NCBI GenBank assembly: GCA_050250575.1 | Contig: JBFWOJ010000001.1 | Coordinates: 62,001-126,000, forward strand | Direction: 5' to 3' | DNA from: SHVO01 sp050250575 | Lineage (GTDB): Bacteria > Pseudomonadota > Alphaproteobacteria > Rhodospirillales > Rhodospirillaceae | DNA: 64,000 nucleotides | Shown here: one piece after another, positions 1-7,494 of the stretch | Numbering within the stretch: position 1 is the stretch's first letter | Layout: each line of letters opens with the position of its first letter | Translations under genes and position numbers: made by a program | Notes under the pieces: generated by a model | The model's database searches: none | Told to the model about the DNA's origin: nothing | Seen by the model: only the letters and a program-made list of their open reading frames with translations

Positions 1-228
1 GAAGAAAACGACTTCTTCGGCCAGGCCGTGCAGATGACGGCGCGCATCTGCGACAAGGCCTCGAAGGACAATATCTGGGTGTCGCAATCCGTGATCGACG
101 GCTGCAAGGGCCAGAAATTCGGATTCATCCCGCGCGGCGGCTTCGAGATGAAAGGCATCCAAGGCGCCAAGAAGCTGTTCGAGGTGGGCTGGAGCGACGC
201 CCACAAGAACGAACTCGCCGATCTCTAG
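1..228 (+). CDS. Class III adenylate/guanylate cyclase, C-terminal fragment
   Basis: The window opens inside this frame; only the last 75 residues are visible. The segment GQAVQMTARICDKA followed by IWVSQSVID resembles the conserved core of class III nucleotidyl cyclases, where G-x-x-V-N-x-A-A-R supplies the transition-state Asn and Arg. Here the Arg is kept but the Asn position reads Gln, which may lower or alter activity. The rest of the catalytic domain and any sensor domain lie outside the window. The gene ends 11 bases before the convergent YcnI-like gene. The family call is fairly safe; activity and substrate are not known. Confidence 0.72.
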   Translation, partial: EENDFFGQAVQMTARICDKASKDNIWVSQSVIDGCKGQKFGFIPRGGFEMKGIQGAKKLFEVGWSDAHKNELADL

Positions 229-239
229 TCGGCCGCGCC

Positions 240-683
240 TTACTTGGCGGGCGCAACAACCTTCGTGATCGACGCCGTTTCCTTCCCGCCCTTCGGCTCC
301 ACCCAATCGATCGTGACGCCGTTGTCGTAGACCTGGTGGGCCTTCCAAGCGAGTTCTCCCTCGGCTGCCGGATTCTTGGCGACGAAGGTCAGCGTCGCAC
401 GCTCGTCCTTCGGGATCTTCGTCGTCCAACGTACGCTCGTCTCGCCCGCGGGCGTCTTGCTCACCTTGTGACCTCCCGGCGTCTCGCCGATCGACACGAT
501 TTCGACGCCCGCGGGAATCTCGAGTTCGAGCGCAATGGTCGTCGCTTCGAGATGCGAGGGCACGAGGACGCTGTAGGTCACCGTTTCGCCGGGCGCGCTT
601 TCGCGCGGGCCGACGACGACGTGAGCTGACGCAGCGCCGTTCGCCAGCAGCAATGCTCCTGCAAGAATGATCGAACTTTTCAT
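240..683 (-). CDS. YcnI-like DUF1775 periplasmic protein, probable copper handling
   Basis: This 147-residue protein has a Sec signal peptide (hydrophobic residues 5-20, cleavage after ASA) so that the mature chain starts HVVVGPRES. DUF1775 proteins such as Bacillus YcnI bind copper through exactly this N-terminal histidine (mono-histidine brace). The body is a beta-rich domain rich in VTYSVLVP and VRWTTKIP type strands. Unlike Bacillus YcnI there is no C-terminal membrane anchor, so it is probably soluble in the periplasm. I chose the start at MKSSII because it opens the signal peptide and has GGAGAGCC just upstream. The 3' end of a TonB receptor lies directly upstream, suggesting a former metal-uptake unit. 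Confidence 0.85.
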   Translation of the reverse strand: MKSSIILAGALLLANGAASAHVVVGPRESAPGETVTYSVLVPSHLEATTIALELEIPAGVEIVSIGETPGGHKVSKTPAGETSVRWTTKIPKDERATLTFVAKNPAAEGELAWKAHQVYDNGVTIDWVEPKGGKETASITKVVAPAK

Positions 684-694
684 CGGGCTCTCCT

Positions 695-838
695 TCAGTA
701 GCTGAACTTGATCTCGGTCGAGATCGCGCGCTGCGGAAACGGGTGGAACAGGAAGTAATCGCGACCGGTGAGATTGTCGACGCCGACCGCCGCGCTCCAA
801 TGCTCGCCGATCCACGAGCGCTTGTTCACGACTTGAAG
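695..838 (-). pseudogene. Truncated TonB-dependent receptor C-terminus (remnant)
   Basis: On the minus strand about 45 codons ending at 695 read like the last beta-strands of a TonB-dependent receptor: SAAVGVDNLTGRDYFLFHPF, then PQR and a closing aromatic strand ending KFSY. The N-D/N-L-T...YF.FHPFP.R pattern and terminal aromatic residue are typical of such receptors. No plug or barrel precedes it; further upstream the frame runs through the DUF1192 gene as a meaningless shadow. It sits 12 bases before the YcnI-like gene, consistent with a receptor-ycnI operon that lost its first gene by deletion. It is too short to be functional. Confidence 0.6.
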
Positions 839-1008
839 AACGAGTCCGCGCCGGCGCGTGCCTTTTGCTTCTTCGCGCTCTCGGCCTCCGCGCGCGCGAT
901 CTCGGCCTTCAGCTCGTCGACATACTCCTTGAGATCGCCCACGGACATGCGCGAGAGATCTTTTTTGACCGGCTTCTTCTTGATGGGATCGAGATCGTCG
1001 GTATCCAT
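826..1008 (-). CDS. DUF1192 domain protein
   Basis: A 60-residue acidic-basic protein starting MDTDDLDPIKKKP with a predicted helical segment (LSRMSVGDLKEYVDELKAEI) and an E/A/K-rich coiled coil after it. These are the features of DUF1192, a small alphaproteobacterial family of unknown function. It is divergent from the quinone oxidoreductase, an arrangement I recall from other alphaproteobacteria. I chose the start at 1008 rather than 1059 because the family begins with the acidic MDxDD stretch and GGAAGCGGCG lies just upstream. Its 3' end overlaps the region of the TonB remnant, so the deletion that made the remnant reached its stop codon. Confidence 0.82.
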   Translation of the reverse strand: MDTDDLDPIKKKPVKKDLSRMSVGDLKEYVDELKAEIARAEAESAKKQKARAGADSFFKS

Positions 1009-1068
1009 CGCCGCTTCCTCCGCGCACGTGACCGGCTTATAGCTAGCGCGACGATCCAAGGGACTGCA

Positions 1069-2091
1069 ATGGCTGCATCGCTACCCGACACTATGACCTG
1101 CGTCGAGATCAAGGCCCCCGGTGGACCGGAGCAGCTTGTCGCCGCCACGCGTCCGTGCCCCCGACCACGGGCGCACGAGGTCCTGATTGAAGTGAAAGCC
1201 GCTGGTGTGAACCGGCCTGATATCGTGCAACGCAAAGGCCTCTATCCGCCGCCGGCCGGCGCATCGGATCTCCCGGGCCTCGAAGTGGCCGGGATCGTGA
1301 TCGCGTCCGGCACCGAAGTCGCATCGTTCAAACCCGGCGACGAAGTCTGCGCGCTGACGCCGGGCGGCGGATATGCGACTCATTGTGTCGCGCCCGCGGG
1401 TGCGTGCCTGCCGTTACCGCGTGGATACGACTGGATCCAGGCCGCGGCGCTGCCGGAAACCTTCTTCACCGTTTGGCACAATGTCTTCGAGCGCGGCGAC
1501 CTCAAGGCAGGCGAGGTATTTCTGGTGCATGGAGGTTCGAGCGGGATCGGCACGACGGCGATTCAGCTCGCTCATGCCTTCGGCGGGTTCGTGATCGCAA
1601 CGGCCGGCTCGGACGAAAAATGTGCCGCATGCCGCGCTCTCGGGGCCGACCTTGCGATCAACTATCGAACCGCCGACTTCGTGGAAGAAATCAAAGGCAA
1701 AGCCCCGGGCGGGGGTGTCGATGTGATCCTCGACATGGTGGGCGGCGACTATGTGGCGCGGAATATCCGGTGCCTCAAGCCGGACGGACGGCTGATCAAC
1801 ATCGCATTTCTCGGCGGCGCGAAGGCCGAACTCGATCTCACGCCGGTGATGGTGAAGCGTCTGACGCTTACCGGATCGACGCTGCGGCCTCGCGACGACG
1901 CATTCAAAGCCAGGCTCGCCGCGGCGCTTAAAGAGCGGGTCTGGCCGCTGCTTGAGGCGGGGGACGTCAAACCGGTCATCCACGCCACCTTCCCCCTCGC
2001 CCAGGCGGCTGACGCTCACCGCTTGATGGAAAGCAGCAGCCATGTGGGGAAAATCGTCCTAATTCCGTCGTCCCGAGGAAATCCGGACTGA
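1069..2091 (+). CDS. NAD(P)H:quinone oxidoreductase, PIG3/zeta-crystallin type
   Basis: A 340-residue medium-chain dehydrogenase/reductase without the zinc ligands of alcohol dehydrogenases. The N-terminal GroES-like domain contains GVNRPDIVQRKGLYPPPAG and the phrase LPGLEVAG; the Rossmann domain shows VHGGSSGIGTTAIQLAHAFG, the NADPH-binding A/G-x-x-G-x-x-G motif of the quinone oxidoreductase (PIG3) branch. Such cytoplasmic enzymes reduce quinones with NADPH. The start at 1069 gives MAASLPDTMTCVEI, which fits family starts; an internal ATG at 1093 is a second option. It is followed by a 179-base gap with a promoter for trcR, so it is probably monocistronic. Confidence 0.88.
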   Translation: MAASLPDTMTCVEIKAPGGPEQLVAATRPCPRPRAHEVLIEVKAAGVNRPDIVQRKGLYPPPAGASDLPGLEVAGIVIASGTEVASFKPGDEVCALTPGGGYATHCVAPAGACLPLPRGYDWIQAAALPETFFTVWHNVFERGDLKAGEVFLVHGGSSGIGTTAIQLAHAFGGFVIATAGSDEKCAACRALGADLAINYRTADFVEEIKGKAPGGGVDVILDMVGGDYVARNIRCLKPDGRLINIAFLGGAKAELDLTPVMVKRLTLTGSTLRPRDDAFKARLAAALKERVWPLLEAGDVKPVIHATFPLAQAADAHRLMESSSHVGKIVLIPSSRGNPD

Positions 2092-2127
2092 TTTACAAGG
2101 ACTTAGCAAAAAAATCCGGGAAACGGT

Positions 2128-2157
2128 TTGACCCTGGCGCGCTAAAACCGATATATA
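2128..2157 (+). promoter_or_regulatory. Housekeeping-type promoter for trcR
   Basis: TTGACC at 2128-2133 and TATATA at 2152-2157 are separated by 18 bases, a good match to a vegetative -35/-10 pair. It lies about 115 bases before the trcR start, leaving a GC-rich untranslated leader. Assigned by eye only. Confidence 0.5.
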
Positions 2158-2270
2158 CGCGGTAACTATTTTAGATACCGGGCCCGCCGGTTTGCCGGCG
2201 TCGGCCATCCGGTTTGGCGCGGCCCGGTCAACGAGGGCCCGCGACCGGCCCCAATCCGAAAGGAAATACT

Positions 2271-2954
2271 ATGGTGCTGCCTCTTATGCCGAAGGCGACA
2301 GCCGTTTGGCTGGTGGAAAACACCGCATTGTCATTCGAACAGATTGCCGACTTCACCGGCATGCATGAGCTCGAGGTCCAGGCTATTGCCGATGGTGAAG
2401 TCGCCATCGGCATCGTCGGAGTGAATCCGATCGCGAACGGTCAATTGACTCAAGCAGACCTGGAGCGCGCCGAAGCCGACCCCAAGGTCAAGCTGAAGCT
2501 CAACAAAACCGACATTCCCATTCCCAAGGCGCGCGCCAAAGGCGCCCGCTACACACCGGTCTCCAAGCGCCAGGATCGTCCCGATGCGATCGCATGGCTG
2601 CTGAAGCATCACCCGGAGCTCACGGATGCACAAATCAGCCGCCTCATCGGCACCACCAAGCCGACGATCCTGAGCGTGCGCGAGCGTTCACACTGGAACG
2701 CCGCCAACATCAAGCCGCAAAACCCGGTGACGCTTGGTCTGTGCACCGAGCCGGAGCTGGAGAAGATGGTGGTGATCGCCCAGCGACGTCAGACAAACGC
2801 GGCGAAAGCCGCCCAACGCGAGGCCAACCGCCGCGAGCGCGAGGCGAAGGCGGCGCAAGCTGCGGAGAATCCGGCTTCCGAAGCGCCGGTGACCGGCGAA
2901 GCCCCGACGGAAGGTGCGCCGTCGTCCGAAAATGGCGAGCCGCTGCCGGGTTAA
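2271..2954 (+). CDS. trcR: Cell-cycle transcriptional regulator TrcR (DUF1013)
   Basis: A 227-residue cytoplasmic protein starting MVLPLMPKATAVWLVENTAL, the conserved opening of DUF1013, followed by SFEQIADFTGMHELEVQAIA, a helix-turn-helix-like segment. A second HTH-like block is near residues 105-145 (AIAWLLKHHPELTDAQISRL). The last 60 residues are a low-complexity A/E/P tail. In Caulobacter the DUF1013 protein TrcR is a cell-cycle regulator associated with RNA polymerase; the same role is inferred here. The start has GAAAGGAAATACT just before it. The DUF1192, quinone oxidoreductase and DUF1013 neighbourhood is also one I recall from other alphaproteobacteria. Confidence 0.88.
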   Translation: MVLPLMPKATAVWLVENTALSFEQIADFTGMHELEVQAIADGEVAIGIVGVNPIANGQLTQADLERAEADPKVKLKLNKTDIPIPKARAKGARYTPVSKRQDRPDAIAWLLKHHPELTDAQISRLIGTTKPTILSVRERSHWNAANIKPQNPVTLGLCTEPELEKMVVIAQRRQTNAAKAAQREANRREREAKAAQAAENPASEAPVTGEAPTEGAPSSENGEPLPG

Positions 2955-3005
2955 GCCGCCGCCGCCAAGGCTGGCTGATCAAGTCCTGCCCGCGGCTGAC
3001 GTTTG

Positions 3006-3038
3006 ACAAAAAATAAGGCCCATCCGGCGATGGGCCTT
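3006..3038 (-). terminator. Intrinsic terminator, mainly for the minus strand
   Basis: A perfect 10-bp stem AAGGCCCATC/GATGGGCCTT with a CGGC loop occupies 3015-3038. The run of six A at 3008-3013 gives a U-tract when read on the minus strand, so it ends the DUF465 gene at 3134-3304; it could also act weakly on trcR, whose stop lies 60 bases upstream. Confidence 0.75.
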
Positions 3039-3133
3039 AAGCGTCTTGGGGATCCTACCCTTTCGCGTCGGCAGCGGGCGAGTCTCCCGCGTGAGGCGCC
3101 GCGCGATTGGCCTTTCGGCTGAACTGTAATGAA

Positions 3134-3304
3134 CTAGCTGTGCGCTTCGATGCGATGCAGCTCGTCTTTGATTTTCAGCTTCTTTCTTTTGAGTTCGTGA
3201 ACCAGGACGAAGTCTGGGAGAGGTCGTCGTTCTTCTTCGAAGAGGATGAATTCAATTTCCTTATGTTTGGCTTGTAACGCTTCCGTCCTCGCATCCTGAC
3301 CCAT
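3134..3304 (-). CDS. DUF465 (YdcH-like) small coiled-coil protein, copy 1
   Basis: A 56-residue gene read on the minus strand: MGQDARTEALQAKHKEIEFI followed by a charged stretch with HELKRKKLKIKDEL near the C-terminus. This H-x-x-[IL]...LK[KR][KR]KL.[LI]KDEL pattern defines DUF465/YdcH, short helical-hairpin proteins of unknown function common in proteobacteria. The start is well supported by CCGGAGGACACTGCCT upstream (GGAGG nine bases before ATG). A second DUF465 gene lies divergently 349 bases away, and a strong terminator follows this one. Confidence 0.82.
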   Translation of the reverse strand: MGQDARTEALQAKHKEIEFILFEEERRPLPDFVLVHELKRKKLKIKDELHRIEAHS

Positions 3305-3653
3305 AGGCAGTGTCCTCCGGATCTTCGGTTCTGAACCCGAAAAGTGTACGCCTCCGGAAAAGCATTTCCAGCGCCGGAACTAAGACATTGAACTGTCACG
3401 ATTTGGGCTCGCGGTGCGCGGGCGAAATCATTCATCCGCAACTCCGTTTTTTTTCGAGTCGGGCGGCCGCGCGCGCCGAAGTCCTTCCGGGCTCTGTTCG
3501 TGCCCCGGGTACGGGTGTAAACTCCTGAAAAATGAGGCAAATTCTACAACCGTCTGGTGTGGAAAGCGCCGCTCGGACAGGCGTATTAACAACCGTGCCG
3601 CGAAACCGGCGGCTTTTCGAAGAATTTTTTGAGGAAGACGGCGCGCGCTCCAG
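3305..3653. other. Divergent intergenic region between two DUF465 genes
   Basis: These 349 bases hold no convincing gene. They contain the ribosome binding site of the minus DUF465 gene, a run of eight T at about 3447-3454, and a short GC hairpin (GCCGC/GCGGC at 3597-3613) followed by TTTT just before the second DUF465 gene. Open frames across it have no recognisable product. It probably carries the two divergent promoters. Confidence 0.5.
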
Positions 3654-3857
3654 ATGCAGTGGGATCAGGAACAGGTGAAAGCCAAGCTCGCGGAGCTTGA
3701 GCTCGAGCATCGCGACCTCGACGACGTCATCAACCGGCTGACCGGCGAAGCGGATTTCGACCAGATCAAGGTGAGCCGGCTGAAAAAGCGCAAGTTGGCG
3801 TTGAAGGATCAGATCGTGACCCTGCGCGGGCGCCTGATCCCGGACATCATCGCGTAA
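3654..3857 (+). CDS. DUF465 (YdcH-like) small coiled-coil protein, copy 2
   Basis: A 67-residue protein, MQWDQEQVKAKLAELELEHR then DLDDVINRLTGEADFDQIKV and SRLKKRKLALKDQI, the full DUF465 signature (E-H-R-x-L-D...LKKRKLALKD). It is expected to form a helical hairpin in the cytoplasm; no function is established for the family. GAGGAAG lies about 20 bases upstream, so the ribosome binding site is imperfectly spaced. It is divergent from copy 1 and differs from it clearly, so the two are old paralogues rather than a recent duplication. Confidence 0.85.
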   Translation: MQWDQEQVKAKLAELELEHRDLDDVINRLTGEADFDQIKVSRLKKRKLALKDQIVTLRGRLIPDIIA

Positions 3858-3872
3858 GGCTGGTTAAGACGA

Positions 3873-4058
3873 TCAGTGATCGCAGCGCGTAATATCGCCG
3901 GATGCGGTGAACGACGCCACGGCGCCGCCATGCAGCTTGCGAAGCTCGAAGAAGCTGCCGCGGTCCTGCGCCATCAATTGCCCGACCATCAGGCCGTAAT
4001 TTTTCGATGCAAAGCGCGCGGCAATCGTGTCCGCGTCGCGCTCGACTAAGAAATACAT
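3873..4058 (-). CDS. Small hypothetical protein
   Basis: A 61-residue product starting MYFLVERDADTIAARFASKN and ending ASGDITRCDH. I do not recognise a family. It has no signal peptide or membrane helix. In its favour, a GGTAGGGG sequence sits five bases before the ATG and the composition is balanced rather than Arg/Pro-rich as in most shadow frames here. It lies convergent to the second DUF465 gene (15 bases between stops) and downstream of the degenerate GGDEF gene on the same strand. Confidence 0.5.
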   Translation of the reverse strand: MYFLVERDADTIAARFASKNYGLMVGQLMAQDRGSFFELRKLHGGAVASFTASGDITRCDH

Positions 4059-4153
4059 GAACCCCTACCGCTTGCCTGCGCAGACAAAGTGGGCCGGGCG
4101 CTCGCAAGAGCAACGGCATGCGGCCGCAGCGACAGTGAATTAATCGGAGGACC

Positions 4154-4948
4154 TCAGGCGGTACGCAGAAGGTGGTCGACCCTGCCAAGAGCGAGTGCTG
4201 CACTTTCGCCTGCGCCGATGGGTGCGGCGGCGGTCTTGATCACTACAGCCATCTCGATACCGCCGACGAGATAACCGCTGGCGGTGAGATGGGCGCGGAC
4301 CGCGCGTGCGAAGACCTCGGTGTCCTGGTCGGCGGGAAGCTTGGCAAGAGCACCGAGATTGGAACCTCCTGCGTAGCCCGTCACGGCGAAGGAGTTCGCC
4401 ATCGCCGCCGCCATGGCGAGCGCGGAGCCTGCGGCCGGATCGACGGGGTCGAGGGGAAAGTCCTTCAGGCGCTGGGCGACATCGGCGAGGACGCCATTCG
4501 CCGCCAGCAGACCGGAAGACCGCCGGATGTCCTCATAGGTGGGGACGTGGACCAGAAGCAGGACCCACCGTGAGTCCGGCGCGACCGGCTGCGCGAGCGT
4601 AGTGCCCAGCGCTTTGACGAACGCGTCGGGTTCGAGGATTGCGACCCCCGGCGTGTCGGCCTTGCGCGGGGCCGACTTTTCGTGACGCCGGACGACTCCC
4701 CGAAGGAAATTGATCTCAGCGACCAAGCCGCCGAGGGCGGCCTGGGTTGCCGGGGTGATCTGATCGACGGGAATGCCGAGGATGGTGATCCGGTCGTCGG
4801 AAGGTTTCGCCTTCGCGACCTCATCGTAGGTCGCGGCCACCTTCTTCGCGGGCTGATTCGAATGCGCGCTGTGGGTACTACCCTGGGAACGGCCGTCGAG
4901 CCGCCGTTCGACGATCCTCACGGTCTCCGGTTGGGTGATATCCGGCAT
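4154..4948 (-). CDS. Degenerate GGDEF-like domain protein
   Basis: A 264-residue cytoplasmic protein. Residues 1-90 are low-complexity and charged. The C-terminal 160 residues look like a decayed diguanylate cyclase fold: an early ILEPDAFVKAL segment, then RWVLLLVHVPTYEDI (where GGDEF domains carry the Mg-binding Asp strand), NGVLADVAQRLKDF, and GYAGGSNLGALAKLPADQDT at the position of the R-Y-GGDEF-A hairpin. The GG(D/E)EF residues are replaced by GGSNL, so catalysis is very unlikely; a c-di-GMP sensing or purely structural role is possible. The match is by pattern only. It is divergent from purE. Confidence 0.5.
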   Translation of the reverse strand: MPDITQPETVRIVERRLDGRSQGSTHSAHSNQPAKKVAATYDEVAKAKPSDDRITILGIPVDQITPATQAALGGLVAEINFLRGVVRRHEKSAPRKADTPGVAILEPDAFVKALGTTLAQPVAPDSRWVLLLVHVPTYEDIRRSSGLLAANGVLADVAQRLKDFPLDPVDPAAGSALAMAAAMANSFAVTGYAGGSNLGALAKLPADQDTEVFARAVRAHLTASGYLVGGIEMAVVIKTAAAPIGAGESAALALGRVDHLLRTA

Positions 4949-5060
4949 GCCGGGCCCCGACTTTCAATAAGGCGATCGTGGCCGACCCTACCCCTTATGT
5001 CTTTGCGATTCGTTACCGGCCCGTATAAAGTGCGCCGCTTTCCCGCCCCGGGGGTATCGG

Positions 5061-5582
5061 ATGGGCAAGAAAGCAAAAGGCCGAAGCACAAAAGGCGCAA
5101 AAGCGCCCGCCGTCGGCATCATCATGGGCAGCCAGTCGGACTGGGAGACAATGCGCCATGCGGCGGAGGTCCTGGACGAATTGCGCGTTCCCTATGAGGC
5201 GAAGGTGGTTTCCGCCCACCGCACCCCGCGACGCCTTTATGAATATGCGACCAACGCGGAAGAGCTCGGCCTCAAAGTGATCATCGCCGGCGCCGGAGGC
5301 GCGGCACATCTGCCCGGGATGACCGCGTCGATGACCACGCTGCCGGTGCTTGGCGTTCCGGTCGAGAGCAAAACGCTCCAGGGTCTCGATAGTCTGCTGT
5401 CCATTGCTCAGATGCCCGGCGGGATTCCCGTCGGCACTTTGGCCATTGGGAAGGCGGGCGCCAAGAACGCCGGCTTATTAGCGGCGTCCATTTTGGCTCT
5501 TCAGGACGAGGACGTTGCGCAGCGGCTGAAGGCCTGGCGCGCCACCCTGACCAAATCCGTGGCTGAAAAGCCCAAGCGTTAA
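5061..5582 (+). CDS. purE: 5-(carboxyamino)imidazole ribonucleotide mutase PurE
   Basis: 173 residues. PurE moves the carboxyl group of N5-CAIR to carbon 4 to give CAIR in purine synthesis, working with PurK, whose gene follows 24 bases later. The class I signature is clear: GIIMGSQSDWETM at about residues 18-30, SAHRTP with the catalytic His at about 50-55, and AGAGGAAHLPGM near residue 76. A basic 15-residue N-terminal extension (KKAKGRSTKGAK) precedes the usual start of the fold. The start has GGGGGTATCGG upstream. A possible -10 TATAAA lies at 5024-5029, with only a weak -35. Confidence 0.96.
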   Translation: MGKKAKGRSTKGAKAPAVGIIMGSQSDWETMRHAAEVLDELRVPYEAKVVSAHRTPRRLYEYATNAEELGLKVIIAGAGGAAHLPGMTASMTTLPVLGVPVESKTLQGLDSLLSIAQMPGGIPVGTLAIGKAGAKNAGLLAASILALQDEDVAQRLKAWRATLTKSVAEKPKR

Positions 5583-5606
5583 TCAAACTCCGCTATTAAG
5601 GATCAC

Positions 5607-6704
5607 ATGCACCGCCTAGCACCCGGCGCAACCATCGGCATTCTTGGAAACGGCCAACTGGGCCGGATGCTGGCCCTGGCGGCCGCACGCCTCGGCTACC
5701 GGACCCATGTGTACGGCCCGGAGAGAGACAGTCCGGCCGAACAGGTTGCCAGCGATTCGACGATTGCCGCCTATGAGGACGCGAATGCCCTGGCTGGCTT
5801 CGCCGCGGCGGTCGATGCGGTGACCTTCGAATTCGAGAATGTCCCGGTGAAATGCGCGCAGGAGTTGGCGGCGCGGGTGCGCGTAAGGCCTGACCCGAAG
5901 GTCTTGGAAATAGCCCAGGATCGAATCAAGGAAAAACAGTTCTTCGCTTCGATCGGCGCCGCGACCCCGACATGGGCAATCGTGAGTCGGCGCAAGGACT
6001 TAGATTCCGCTCTTAAGACGACGGGTGCGCCGAGCGTGCTGAAAACGGCACGTCTCGGATACGATGGGAAAGGTCAGGCGAAACTGAAGTCGCCGGCAGA
6101 TGCCGACGCCGCATGGGCGGCCGTAACCGGCCCGAACCCGGACGGCGACGATGGCTTCGCCGTGCTTGAAGCCTTCGTCGATTTCCGGTGCGAGGTCTCG
6201 GTCATCGTGGCCCGAAGCGAGGACGGTCACGTCGTCCCCTTCGAGCCGGCCGAAAATGATCATGCCAATCACGTCCTCTCGACCTCCCTCGTCCCGGCGC
6301 GGATCGATCCCGCCACCGCCAGGACGGCGGTCGATATTGCGACGCGGGCCGCCCGGGCCTTGGACCTCGTCGGTCTGCTGGCCGTGGAGATGTTCGTCAC
6401 GCCGTCGGGTGATGTTCTCTGCAATGAAATGGCGCCGCGCCCGCATAACTCCGGCCATTGGACGATGGATGCGGGTGGGGTCGACCAGTTCGAGCAATTG
6501 GTGCGGGCGGTTGCGGGTCTGCCGCTCCTCACGCCCGTCCGCCATGCCGACGTGACAATGGTTAATTTGATCGGCGACGACGTGAACCAACTCGAACGGT
6601 ATCTCAAGGATGAGTCCGCGCGAGTGCATCTGTACGGGAAGAAAGAGACACGCCCCGGACGCAAGATGGGACACGTCAATCTGCTGCGGGCGCGGCAGAG
6701 TTAG
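5607..6704 (+). CDS. purK: 5-(carboxyamino)imidazole ribonucleotide synthase PurK
   Basis: 365 residues of an ATP-grasp enzyme that carboxylates AIR with ATP and bicarbonate to N5-CAIR, the substrate of PurE upstream. Visible marks are the N-terminal dinucleotide-like GILGNGQLGRMLALAA, VTFEFENVP, the ATP-grasp lysine segment TARLGYDGKGQ, and the metal-binding CNEMAPRPHNSGHWT. Length is normal for the family. AAGGATCAC precedes the ATG. purE-purK form a two-gene operon, ended by an AT-rich hairpin overlapping the stop codon. Confidence 0.96.
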   Translation: MHRLAPGATIGILGNGQLGRMLALAAARLGYRTHVYGPERDSPAEQVASDSTIAAYEDANALAGFAAAVDAVTFEFENVPVKCAQELAARVRVRPDPKVLEIAQDRIKEKQFFASIGAATPTWAIVSRRKDLDSALKTTGAPSVLKTARLGYDGKGQAKLKSPADADAAWAAVTGPNPDGDDGFAVLEAFVDFRCEVSVIVARSEDGHVVPFEPAENDHANHVLSTSLVPARIDPATARTAVDIATRAARALDLVGLLAVEMFVTPSGDVLCNEMAPRPHNSGHWTMDAGGVDQFEQLVRAVAGLPLLTPVRHADVTMVNLIGDDVNQLERYLKDESARVHLYGKKETRPGRKMGHVNLLRARQS

Positions 6705-6723
6705 AGAGAAAAAAGTTCTCTCT
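6703..6723 (+). terminator. Weak AT-rich hairpin after purK
   Basis: AGAGAGAA/TTCTCTCT forms a perfect 8-bp stem with an AAAAG loop, starting inside the purK stop codon. It lacks a good U-tract, so it is at most a weak terminator or an mRNA 3'-end stabiliser. Confidence 0.4.
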
Positions 6724-6773
6724 TAAAGTGGACTCTCAACTCGAAGACCGATTTCTAAGTAGTTGGAAAAGAA

Positions 6774-7493
6774 TCAGTATTCCGGCGTACGGCGCCGGTA
6801 GCCCGAAGCGCGTTCGCGCACGCGGTTGAAGAGGCGCCGCGGATCGGGAAGCAGACGCAAGCCGTCGGCAATGCGCTTTTGCAGCTTGGGGATCTCCATC
6901 ACGTTTTGGATCCGCCGGTCGAGAAACTTCCAGGTCTCGGCGGTCCCCTCGGAGCGGTCATTCAGCCAGTAGAGAAGCGTGGTGGCATAGACACCGGCCA
7001 GGAGTCCGCGCTTGGTATAAAAGTTATAGTCGGTCGACGTGTCGCCCGCGGCGCGCCAAATGGCGTCCACAGTGTTGTACCAGCCCCTCAATGAGTCGCC
7101 GGCGTACGGGGGCAGCGGACTTAAGGCGAGCGCGGCACGGATCGCTTCGCGGTACGGGGTCCAGCGCTCAAGGTGAAGGCGAACGCCAGTCGCGATCCGC
7201 TCGCGGATTTTCATACCGCCCAGGTCGAGACGTCCAAGGTCCTCCAGCATCAGCCGGTCGGCTAGCTTACGCCAGTGCGTAACGGCGTCCCTTGGGCCGC
7301 CAGGGAACAGGCGGTGTGCAGCCGGACGCCCAAGGCCTTCCTTCTCGGCGGCGGTCTCGAGCGTGCCGATCGTCCAACCGTCAAAGGGGATATTCGGGAG
7401 CGCAGCCCGCAGCACGGCGTCCTTCTGGGCCACCTTCTCCGCTTTGGCCTGGGCGATCGGATCGTTCAGAGGATCGCTGCGAAGTTCAGTCAT
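6774..7493 (-). CDS. COQ9 family protein (ubiquinone biosynthesis)
   Basis: 239 residues. The N-terminus (about 20-70) has a TetR-like helical fold typical of COQ9 (LRAALPNIPFDGWTIGTLET, HRLFPGGPRDAVTHW), and the C-terminal half contains the COQ9 lipid-binding region with SLRGWYNTVDAIWRAAGDTS, TDYNFYTKRGLLAGVYATTL and YWLNDRSEGTAETWKFLDRR. COQ9 presents ubiquinone precursors to the COQ7 hydroxylase on the membrane surface. The gene follows def on the same strand with a one-base gap, so the two are probably co-transcribed. The UbiB-like gene elsewhere in the window belongs to the same pathway family. Confidence 0.9.
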   Translation of the reverse strand: MTELRSDPLNDPIAQAKAEKVAQKDAVLRAALPNIPFDGWTIGTLETAAEKEGLGRPAAHRLFPGGPRDAVTHWRKLADRLMLEDLGRLDLGGMKIRERIATGVRLHLERWTPYREAIRAALALSPLPPYAGDSLRGWYNTVDAIWRAAGDTSTDYNFYTKRGLLAGVYATTLLYWLNDRSEGTAETWKFLDRRIQNVMEIPKLQKRIADGLRLLPDPRRLFNRVRERASGYRRRTPEY

Positions 7494-7494
7494 C

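Noticed and set aside
3432..3710. 92-codon minus-strand frame across the DUF465 intergenic region
   Set aside because: Overlaps the start of the second DUF465 gene, lacks a ribosome binding site and resembles no protein.
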